Origin: Siphonodentalium dalli
Taxonomy: Eukaryota > Mollusca > Scaphopoda > Gadilida > Siphonodentaliidae
DNA: 64,000 bases
Reading direction: 5' to 3'
NCBI GenBank assembly: GCA_032622095.1
Contig: CP136068.1
Location: 162,085,465 to 162,149,464 of the forward strand
In this document: positions 41,632 to 51,200 of the stretch, piece after piece
Layout: each line of letters begins with the position of its first letter
Position numbering within the stretch: the stretch's first letter is position 1
Translations under genes and position numbers: made by a program
The notes under the pieces: generated by a model
Seen by the model: only the letters and a program-made list of their open reading frames with translations
What the model was told of the DNA's origin: nothing
Databases searched by the model: none

Positions 41632-42430
41632 ACACTCTAATGACTAATGTGTAGATTTTCTACACAAAATGTGTAGCCCTGCTACACAATCATTATTCAA
41701 TTTTGATCTTAAACATATTTGTGTAGTATATGTGTAGTTTCATATTCGTACACAAATTGTGTAACAATTTTTACACATAAATGGGTACAATTTTACACAT
41801 TTATACACAACTGTGTGTATAAAATCAACACATATCTCTTACACATTTTGTGTAGATTTTTACACACACAGTTTGTAGACAAGAAATGCAAGTTCAGTAG
41901 TCCGACCTGTGGGTATAGTATTAAAGATATATGCAGATTTATATGTTAAAACTTTCATGGCGCATAGTGGTATGTAGTATTTTGTTCTGTACTGTGAGTT
42001 TTTGCTTTGAATGAACAAACCAGGGTCGAGGCGTGATTGCATAATATTAGTATTATTACCGTAATCATAACAAGAGTCTAAGGGCAGTAATCGCCATGAA
42101 AGTTTTAACAAATAAATCCTCATATACTATTAATACTAAACACACAAATTGGAATTCTGAACTTACATCCTTGTCTACGATCGCTGTAGATTGTATTCCA
42201 AAAAATATACTCAAACAATATGGCCGTCACGTAGCAGACTATGAACCTGAAGGCACCACAATGCGCATACTCTACGTTCTTACACAATTGTGTGTAACAA
42301 AATATACACATCATGTGTAGAACGGCACTTGGTCAATGTATTTGTATGTAAAACTACACATTGCTATGTGTATTAACCGTGTTTACACATTTGATGTGTA
42401 ATCGTTTCTACACATTAGTTATAAGAGTGT
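41632..42430. mobile_element. Foldback element with TGTGTA-rich arms
   Basis: The outer arms begin ACACTCTAATGACTAATGTG and end CACATTAGTTATAAGAGTGT. The inner arms form a second, ~88-bp inverted repeat: GTAGACAAGAAATGCAAGTT to AAAACTTTCATGGCG (41873-41962) against CGCCATGAAAGTTTT to AACTTACATCCTTGTCTAC (42091-42180). The arms are densely filled with TGTGTA and TACACA, many set as short palindromes. Length is ~800 bp with no transposase. Class is not assigned. Confidence 0.78.
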
Positions 42431-42720
42431 GGACCACCACTAACACATGTACACCCCCAGTGTCACCCCTTAACGAACCACATGACCTATATGGTTTACT
42501 TGCACCCAACACTTACCCCCCCCCCCCCCCCCACCACACTGTCACACACCAGTAACACCTAATAGTATAGTTATTCATATTTACGTATTATTGTATACAT
42601 GCACCCGTCATGCCAAACCTATTCTGTTTAACATACTATTCATATTCAATTATTATTGTATACATGCACCCGTCATGCCAAGCCTATTCTGTTTAACATA
42701 CTATTTAAATGTGTTGTTAT
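42431..42720. repeat. C-tract and a ~65-bp tandem duplication
   Basis: A run of ~18 C lies at 42515-42532. TTATTGTATACATGCACCCG, TCATGCCAA-CCTATTCTG, TTTAACATACTATT occurs at about 42589 and again at about 42653. Confidence 0.75.
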
Positions 42721-42734
42721 ACTTATTCTGTATT

Positions 42735-42960
42735 GTGGGGAGCGGAGGTCCATCTAAGTTTCAAGAACTGGTACCTCAAACTGTCTAACTGTTGGACATT
42801 TCCAACATAACACACTCCTGATATTGGAAAATTTTCTGATGGACCTTTCAGACAAAAAAATGCTACTGTTGCATGGACTATAAAACAATAAATTTCCCCA
42901 CTAATTGCATGTTGGAAAACCAAATAATGAGAACAATTTCAATCTAAATATATGGTGTTA
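42735..42960. repeat. Fragment related to the interior of the hAT element at 4780
   Basis: GTTGGACATTTCCAAC, ATTGGAAAATTTTCTGATG, ACAATAAATTTCCCCA and TGTTGGAAAACC parallel the interior of the hAT element at 5690-5870. Divergence is high and no ends are visible. Confidence 0.55.
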
Positions 42961-43133
42961 CATTTGTCGCGCTTTTGTTTATATTGTTTATATTGATAAT
43001 ATTGGGTAATCTTTTATGGCTTAAAGATGGTCTATCTCTTTCCAGCAATTTTTATATAAACTTCAGGATATAATTAATAATTATACAATAATAATAAATA
43101 ATACATATGAACCGAGGACAACGGTCCGGAAAA

Positions 43134-43586
43134 AGGTACTCAATCCGATTCGATGGTCCCCATATCATCAGATTCCAACAGCAAATTTTTTGTTAAATGC
43201 CGCTTCAGTTAACATAATCGATTAATTGCCCAAAAATAATGCTAACCACAGTCAACTACAGTATAACATTGCCCAAAACCTGTTATTTATCAACATATTG
43301 CTCAACGAAATTTTGCCGGTTTGTCAAATATCTAACACAAAAAAGCCACTTGATTTTATTAGAGTTATCCATCTTCATCCGCAATTTGGTCAGAGACATT
43401 CTTCTCGTCGACTTTTATTGAGCCGCTAAATATTCCAGGTGGTGAAAAATAATTGATATAAAAAATCTATATCTGATCACTCTGAGCTTTGTTGGGTGCG
43501 TTCCTCTCGACTCGAATCAAATATTTTTTAACCCGAAGCCAAATAAAGAGTAATTGAGGGGCGCTTAATCGGATTGAGTACCTTTA
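43134..43586. mobile_element. Family G MITE, complete copy
   Basis: AAAGGTACTCAATCCGATT at the left and AATCGGATTGAGTACCTTT at the right are perfect inverted ends. The body includes CCCATATCATCAGATTCCAA, GCTAACCACAGTCAACTAC, TTTGCCGGTTTGTCAAATA and TGATCACTCTGAGCTTTG. Related copies: 16245-16470 (partial), 54265-54500 (partial, opposite half) and 55143-55572. No coding. Confidence 0.82.
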
Positions 43587-43655
43587 ATATCAATTTGTAT
43601 TTAGAATTATATATGGCATTCACGGGATGATGGGGAAGTTTTAGGGGATTCTTGA

Positions 43656-43955
43656 GGGCATCGGTGGCTCAATCGGCTAGGGCTACAACTCCAAGCCGTT
43701 TCGCCCTCCAGCGCTGGTGATAATGGTTCAAATCGACATGTTTCCATCGTGGACATTGAAATTCAAACTCATTATCTGGTGGAGTTGCCAGTTACTCGCC
43801 GATGGCCGGTGGTTTGCCGCACATGGTCGACGAGTTTATCAGACATTGAAATCATTGTTAGATTAGCCGTAAGTGTGCGTATTTCCTCCACCACTAAAAC
43901 TGGCAATGTCGTGATATGGCATTAGTTACTGAAAGCGATATTAAACCACAATTAA
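43656..43955 (+). mobile_element. tRNA-derived SINE, copy 1
   Basis: The head carries an A-box-like TGGCTCAATCGGCTAG (about 43665) and a B-box-like GGTTCAAATC (about 43727), spaced as in a tRNA. The body runs through GTGGAGTTGCCAGTTACTCG and ends TGGCAATGTCGTGATATGGC, AAGCGATATTAAACC. RNA polymerase III would start inside the head. It depends on a LINE for mobility. The 3' simple repeat is decayed here. Confidence 0.82.
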
Positions 43956-44347
43956 TGATTTAGGGAATTCTTTTTGAAGAAAAACCTCGGGAGAATGTGC
44001 ATAGCGTAACAATAGCGTGCCATGAAGGATAACTCTATCTTGTTAGCAGCCTCGGTGACGGAAATTTGCTGATCAGCCAAGAGATTTACCAGTTTACTGA
44101 TTATTACGATCGAAACTATACAGGTCTGATTGCATGACATCGGACATACTTCAATGGTATCGACATCCAATGGCTTTACTGCATGTACAGGTGTGCTCCT
44201 CTTCATGTGAAGATAAACTGGTGCTTCCTGAGCTGAAGTTAGACTTGAATTGACGTTGAATAGACTTGAATAAAATCCGTCCTTCGCCGTATATATTGAG
44301 ACGGTGGCTCGGACAATATTGTTTTTAAATGGCGATCCCGGTCCCAT
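43952..44347 (-). CDS. Unrecognised 131-codon open frame
   Basis: The frame runs from an ATG at 44347 to a stop at 43952. It has a central VCPMSCNQTC cluster with an N-glycosylation sequon (NQT) and a hydrophobic IVSIVIISKLVNLL stretch. The composition looks protein-like and its last bases overlap the SINE. I recognise no domain, see no partner exon, and the upstream frame stops within ~40 nt. It may be one exon of a secreted or membrane protein, or chance. Confidence 0.25.
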   Translation of the reverse strand: MGPGSPFKNNIVRATVSIYTAKDGFYSSLFNVNSSLTSAQEAPVYLHMKRSTPVHAVKPLDVDTIEVCPMSCNQTCIVSIVIISKLVNLLADQQISVTEAANKIELSFMARYCYAMHILPRFFFKKNSLNH

Positions 44348-44349
44348 AC

Positions 44350-46390
44350 ACGGATCACATTGGATAGAAGCAATTCAACATATTTGGAGCTGGACTATTA
44401 GTCTGGTCGATAAACTAAAATTTTAGGGTCAACCTAGAATAAATTCGGACTAAATTGGTTTATATATCATTTTGAAGAGGAAGATCTCCTCTATAACATA
44501 TCTAAAATCCGCTAAAATTGGCTTTGAGCATTTTTTGTAATTCAAGATGGCGTCCAATACGACTGCCATTTTCCGTTAAGTCAGTTTGTTGCAATTTGAT
44601 GCAATTATAGTCATAATATCGTGTCATATGTATACATAAGTATACATATTTGTGAAGCTAAGACATAACGCCACATAATGAGCTAGCAAAACAGATACAA
44701 AGAAGAAAACATTAAAAGTATATATATCATTCTGTTATAGATATAGATTCTGTTTAAGAGATACATATACTCTTGAAATACGGCCTCGACCCAGTGATCT
44801 CGCTTATAGGATGGGAGAATTCATTTATTATAAAGAAGTGGTTAAGTGCATAGTCAGGTTAGTGACATAAACGGTGTCAAATTGTATATATAGTCACTTT
44901 CACTTATGTAGTGACTTCCGTGAACACTCGATTCATCTTCGTTGAATTCGGCTTTCAGAAATCGTACAATGAAAATATTGTTGACTAAAATGCCTACTAA
45001 ACACGTTGAGTGATAATTTATTCAGCGGAATGTATTCGGCGGTGGAGTTACGAGTACTCAACAATTGATTTACGGATTTAATCAACACGTTGATTAAACG
45101 TTCTAGGAACAATACATCAATTAAAAACACTGTATATCTATAATGATAGTCATTTCGAGATATTTAATCTATATTTCACCATTATGTTTTATCTATAAAT
45201 GCAACATAGATATGGCAGGAGAATAGGAGATAGCCGATGGGTATGTCAGAACTTCATAAGTTCATGGCTCCATTAAAGGCACGTGAGGCCTTAGTTGTCG
45301 AAAATATTTATATTTGTTCCAATCACCGTAAACAGAAAAACATTAAAACGCATATAGTTTCGTTCATATATACCATGACCATCGCGTAAACAGCATGTTA
45401 TCATAAAGATTTACTATATTTTACCTAAGCAAGAGCCTGATTGTGTTACAGAAGACAGCACAATGCTGCTGGCTAATCACCCACAAATGGCATAAATGCT
45501 CTTTATTAGTTCCATATCAGGAATTCACCCACAAAGAACGCTCTTTATGTTTACCATCATAATATAAACAAACACCAGAAAAGTAACTTTTTATGCTCTT
45601 GTTTACATAACAATGGTCAAATATATGACAATAACATACTGTTTATGCGATATTTCTTATTTGTATACGGACAAAGTCTATCTACATTTTGTTGTTCCTC
45701 TTGTTTGTGGCGGTTTTTGACGGGTGGAAATATTTTCACAGGATACCCACGGCCAAGGCCAACCGTACCGTTAAAGAGTAAATATTTTGAAGCCAAGGTT
45801 CTAATTTCATGGACATCACAAACAATCCAGACATATGAACCAAATGATATCACATAATAATTTAATATCTTCCAACAGACCATTATCGGATACTACTGGA
45901 TATCGGGAATTTCATAAATTCCCCGATATTTCCAATTCTGATTCAGTTTCGAGAATTCTTCGAACAAATATTTCTAGTCACCTCCTCTTCTTAACTAAGA
46001 ACGCTACATATTTCAGTCAACTGTTGAGCACGATCAATCGGTTGTTGAATTATTTCGAGTTGGGAGCTTTACCTACAGTGAAGTACATTATTAAGGAACA
46101 GATAATAACTAAGAAATATATTCCCCACGTTATTGTTTCAACTTTAGAAGGTTCCTTGTCAAAACTTCAAAAAGTTCCAAGGTTTTGTACTGGTGGAATA
46201 TGATCTCTATGGGTATTATAGCCAGAGCAGAGATTCATGGCATGATCTATACTTTAGTCAACGTTGCTTGGTGGTATACTTAAACTACATTTGTGTAACT
46301 GTTGAGTACAATTTTAGTCAACGAGATGTTCCCTGCGAATTATTCCCATTTAACCGTTCCGTCACGCGACTACCCACATCGTTGTATATA
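44350..46390. other. 2-kb stretch with no recognised gene
   Basis: AACGCTCTTTATG text near 45538 links it loosely to 300-480. A 122-codon plus-strand frame (45835-46203) has no recognisable domain and is left uncalled. Confidence 0.4.
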
Positions 46391-46392
46391 AC

Positions 46393-46911
46393 CACCCCTG
46401 GCCAAGTGGTCCTGCTAATATGCTATGATGCTGGTGGTCATGCTGAATTGCTATGATGCGGGTAGGGCAAACTGATGCCGTTACGAAAAAGTACCGTTAT
46501 TTTTTCTAAAGTTGTCATTTTCGCGGTGTTTGGCTAATCCGAGCGATTTGAGAAAAAACCAGTGTGTGTATGAAACATTCAAGAACATATATATTTTTGA
46601 AAAGTATAATAATGCCTGCGCTGGTGTTTCTGAAACGACGTGAATAACCATCTTGATTATAGTCGATTTTCAACAACTAATACAACCAGAATTAAAAATG
46701 TTTGGCATTAAATATGTTTTTGAATGTTTCATACGCATAATGGCCTTTCCTGGATATGTTCAGATTATCGGAACACCGCGAAAAGGACAAATTAACAAAA
46801 ACATAACGGTACTTTTTGTTAACAGCATCAGTTTGCCCTAACAGCATCATAGCAGTTCAGCAGGACCCAACCGCATCATAGCAGATTAGCAGGACCACTT
46901 GACCAGGGGTG
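46393..46911. mobile_element. Foldback element family F, intact copy
   Basis: Left arm CACCCCTGGCCAAGTGGTCC, TGCTAATATGCTATGATG, GGGTAGGGCAAACTGATGCC is mirrored at the right (GCATCAGTTTGCCCTAACAG, CATCATAGCAG, GGACCACTTGACCAGGGGTG). Inner parts (AAAAAGTACCGTTATTTTTT, TTTTCGCGGTGTT) are mirrored too, so arms approach 150-200 bp. A 5-bp direct repeat ATAAC may be the target duplication. No coding. Confidence 0.8.
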
Positions 46912-46944
46912 ATAACCGCGACATTGCGAGACAGCTCTACTTAA

Positions 46945-47044
46945 CCCTTTACCCAACATAATGGCCCTGTGCCAATGCATTCTCTTATATATGCGAGTCG
47001 ACCATAGGTCGCCTCGCATATATAAGAGAATGCATTGGCTTAAC
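46945..47044 (-). mobile_element. Family A MITE copy 4, left part (split by the LINE)
   Basis: TTAA at 46941-46944, end CCCTTTACCCAACA, short shoulder, complete palindrome (about 46972-47040), then GCTTAAC, where MITE text stops and LINE text begins. The rest of this MITE resumes at 52426. Confidence 0.88.
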
Positions 47045-48211
47045 GACCCCCTGATTGCAGCTATTTCCCAATATGGCAAGATTGTCGAAGATTCTTACAA
47101 AAGGGCCACAATCGGTGACACCAAGATTCAAACTGGGACCAGGTATTTACAAATAACCGATTGTGATGAACTGCCAAGGACATTGAAAGTTGATGAACAT
47201 GAGCTCATATTACTGTCAGACAAAGCTAAATCTGACTGTCCCCAATGCGGACAAAGGCATTCCAGGTGGGAAAGGTGCGAGTTCACGAATAGGAACTCTT
47301 GTGGGCGATGTCTCAGCAATGAACACAGCTCACTTCAGTGTACTTCGAAGGACATCAGATGTCGAGAGTGTCTGCTATTCGGTCACCGCCGCGGGTCAAT
47401 CCAGTGTCCCAAGCGCGCTACAGAATTCAGTCATAAACCAAGCAGGCCTAATGAGAGGTGCGATAATTCGGACTCGAATAAGGACACAGATGATTTCGTT
47501 CTTGTCGACGACGCAGGTAGTACGCCCGAAGAGCCCGATAAGACGCCAATCAACGACACCGATCAGGCATCGACTCCCAGGCCGGAAAAGGGTGTTAACA
47601 TTGACTCAATCCTCCTTGGTGCGAGTAACTGTTATAATTTGCCATTACACGATCCCAAGCTAAAAGTGTTCAATAAGTCGGGTGCATCAATGGGCAATGT
47701 TAAAGAACTACTCCAGTGTGTAAGAGAGGACAATAGTGTATCCGTGAGTTCCATTCAGCAAGTAACTGTTCACCTTGGTACTAACGACATACTGCACAAC
47801 GACATTGACTATGATCTTGTCGTGCAAACCTTCGGCGAAGGCTTGGATATAATCAGACACGAATTCCCAACAGCAGTTGTTAATTTGTGCACGGTCCCAC
47901 CTCGTAAAGGGAGAGGAATCAGAATACAAGAGTTCAACGAGACAGCTTATAAACTAAATAAATTTATAGAAAAGCTCTGCAAAAGGAAGGTCTGTCTGAC
48001 ATTTGTAGACACTATGCACCTTTACTGGAACACAGAAGGGTTCGTGATTCGCTCCCTCTTTAATGCAGACGACCATTCTGGGCTACACTTAAGTCCCGAA
48101 GGCAAAAAGGAGATAGCTTCTTCAATCGAATTCGAGACAGCAGAGAGCAGGAAACGCACTAGAAGCGCCAATACACCACCGGAACCAACGAAGAGCGCCA
48201 AATTCGAATGA
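46961..48211 (+). CDS. LINE ORF1: RRM remnant, three zinc knuckles, SGNH esterase-like (chimeric N-terminus)
   Basis: The 416-codon frame opens at an ATG inside the MITE hairpin. Residues 1-28 are MITE-encoded; LINE sequence starts at about residue 29 (DPLIAAISQYGKIVEDSYKR), which looks like the end of an RRM fold. Knuckles: CPQCGQRH...C (93-106), CGRCLSNEHSSLQC (114-127), CRECLLFGHRRGSIQC (134-149). An acidic linker precedes the esterase: LLGASN (Ser222, block I), Gly241 (block II), GTND (273-276, block III), and HSGLHLSPEG (His376, block V). The usual DxxH aspartate position holds a serine, so catalysis is uncertain. ORF1 proteins bind element RNA. The native N-terminus is missing. The stop is TGA at 48209, immediately followed in the same frame by ORF2. 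Confidence 0.85.
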   Translation: MALCQCILLYMRVDHRSPRIYKRMHWLNDPLIAAISQYGKIVEDSYKRATIGDTKIQTGTRYLQITDCDELPRTLKVDEHELILLSDKAKSDCPQCGQRHSRWERCEFTNRNSCGRCLSNEHSSLQCTSKDIRCRECLLFGHRRGSIQCPKRATEFSHKPSRPNERCDNSDSNKDTDDFVLVDDAGSTPEEPDKTPINDTDQASTPRPEKGVNIDSILLGASNCYNLPLHDPKLKVFNKSGASMGNVKELLQCVREDNSVSVSSIQQVTVHLGTNDILHNDIDYDLVVQTFGEGLDIIRHEFPTAVVNLCTVPPRKGRGIRIQEFNETAYKLNKFIEKLCKRKVCLTFVDTMHLYWNTEGFVIRSLFNADDHSGLHLSPEGKKEIASSIEFETAESRKRTRSANTPPEPTKSAKFE

Positions 48212-51200
48212 TTGTCAAAATCACGGGCATCGTCGAGTGGTTGTTCTACGAAACAATGTTCAATCTCACTAAAACAGAGTCCCAATGATTCTGATTCAAA
48301 TTGTGTATTTAATGATGTTATTGCTAATATTCATGACTCATTTTATTCTAATTGTATGTATGCGTCTAATGATACTGTACGCGCATCCGCTATTAGTTCA
48401 CAAAACACTCGGTGTGAGAATATGCCTATGTCATATGTGGGCGATTTACCCACACACACGAAACCGACGCTTTCGTTAGATAATTCTTCTTGCATATCCA
48501 ATGAAGCTACATGTAATACAATTAAAATGCTTGCGCTGAACGTCTGTGGTTTAGAAAAGCGATTGGATTATCCAGATTTTATACATATGATTGATAAGTA
48601 TGACGTCATATGTTTTTCAGAAACAAAGGCATTCATAGAAGACTGTATAGTCATACCTAATTTCAAAGTTTATGCGGCGAAAGGAAGAAAGATAGGAAGT
48701 GGTAAACGATGTGGTGGAATAATCATAGCAATAAAATCACATCTAAAATATAACGTCGAACACATTCAAAGTGACATGAAGCATGTAGCATGGATCAGAA
48801 TTGTTGACCGAACTTTATCAATATTAATTGGTGCAGTATATATCCCACCGTCAGGGACTAGATACTCAGACGATGACTGGCATCTATATATTAAACGCGA
48901 CCTACGAAAAATCCGCAAATTTTCTGATATGGTTCTTCTGATGGGTGATTTCAACGCCCGAACGAAATGTCTCAATGATGCACTTGATTTAGATCCCGAA
49001 GATTTGGAAACCGCGACAACAATTAATTGTGAACTGATGTCTGATTTATTATATGATGAGACAAATTTTATAGCTGAGACGGAGATACCATCTCGCTACT
49101 CACAAGATGTCGGAAATGCTAACAGTTATGGTTACAAACTTATACATTTATGTCAGTTTAATGATATGCGTATCATTAACGGTCGCTTTGGAGAAGATAA
49201 GGGCACTGGGCGCTTGACGTGTAGTGACCGCAGTGTGGTAGATTACGCCGTTGGTTGTAAACGACTTTTAAAATCATTGGAAAATTTCAGGGTAAACGAA
49301 TTCTCCCCACTATATTCCGACGTCCACCAAGGTATACACGTCGAAATAAAATTCCGAAACATAGATGAATACGAACCAAACCCAAATATGCACGCACAAC
49401 ACGAAAAGACGGCCCAAGTAAAGCCTAAGCGATGGAAACCTGAACTCGCACGCACTTTTTCTGACAATGTAGACAAGACTGAAATAGCAGCGGTAAAGGC
49501 CTCGTTGGAACAATCATCAAGTCGACAAAACGCCAATCGTGACATTATCGAAGATGCCTGCAAGTCCATTTCAATGATATTAGTAAATTCCGCAAAAGAT
49601 ACGTTTGGCCTATCTAAGGGGAGTAACCCTATCGAAAAACGCGAAAAACCAAACCAGCCGTGGTTTGACTCCGAGTGCAAAGAAAAGCGGAAAGCAATGC
49701 ACAAAGCCAGAGTATATTACCATCACAACAAGACTTCGCGCAATAAGGAGTGTCTCAATGTAGCTGGTAAAGAATATAGGAAAACAATGGACCGTAGAAT
49801 TAAAGAGACGAAAACAAGTAATATAACTGAATTGAGAAAGTCTTTGAGTAAATCTGGTAAAAGTTTTTGGGATAAGCTCAAAGAACTAACTGGGAGGAAC
49901 AATGCGAGCGATGAGAAATCTCGCAAACCAAGTTTGGAATCCTTTGTTGAACATTTTAAAGAACTAAATGAAACGTCCGATGATGACAATAATCTGAAAC
50001 CAATAATCGACGAAATATTCGATGAAAACTGGGAATCTAACATTAATGCCGAGATAACTGAGGCAGAAATAGAAGACGCGATAAATAATTTGAAGAACAA
50101 TAAAGCAGCTGGTATCGACCTAATACAAAATGAGTATATGAAAACAACAGTGGATCATATGATGCCGCTTTATAAGCTATTATTTAATCTGATCCTCGAT
50201 ACTGGGTACTTCCCCCAAGATTGGGCGTCGGGGGTTATCAACCCAATTTACAAAAAATCAGGCAACAGATCATGTACAGATTCGTATCGAGGTATAACAT
50301 TACTTAGTTGTTTCGCGAAATTATTCACATCTATCCTCAATAAGAGATTATCCGCCCTGTCAGACGAAGGAAACCTAATCGGAGATAACCAAACTGGGTT
50401 TAGAAAGAAACATTCCACGACTGATAACATATTCATTCTTTACCACATTATAGACTTATACATGTCAAGAGGAAAAAAACTTTATTGCACATTTATAGAC
50501 TTCAAAAAGGCATTTGATACCATATGGAGAGAAGCATTATATTTTAAAATACTCAAAAAGGATATTAATGGAAAGATTTTCAACGTAATTCGGGACATGT
50601 ACACGCAAATTAAATGTTGCGTCAAAGACCGTAATAATCTTTCGGGATTCTTCGCCAGTAACGTAGGCCTTTTTCAAGGGGAGATATTGTCCCCTTTGCT
50701 GTTTTCCTTTTACGTTAATGATCTGCAAAATTTCCTTAATGACTGCGCTATTAGCAATTTATGTTTATTGGACAATGTCGGTTCAGAGAAATTAGGATTT
50801 TTCATCAAGCTATTATGCCTACTATACGCCGATGACACAGTTATTATGACTGAAAATCAAAACGACATGCATCGGGCACTCCAAGCATTTCACGATTATG
50901 CCGAGGCATGGAACATGCAGGTTAACATATCGAAAACTAAAGTTGTGATATTTTGTAAGAAAATGCCAAAGAAAATGCCAGTGTTCTTCTACAATAATTC
51001 ACAGTTAGAAGTAGAAAAAGAATTTAAATATCTCGGATTGGAACTCTTCTATAACGGCCGGTTTTGCCGAGCTATCAAACGAAACGGTGTTATTGGGACG
51101 AAAGCCATGTACGGACTCTTGAACAAAGTCAGAAAACTTGATATCCCAATAGACCTCATGTTAATGCTCTTTGACACACTGGTTTTACCAGTATTAAATT

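Noticed and set aside
45835-46203. 122-codon plus-strand frame
   Set aside because: No recognisable domain, a serine/isoleucine-rich composition typical of AT-rich chance frames, and no start or splice context.
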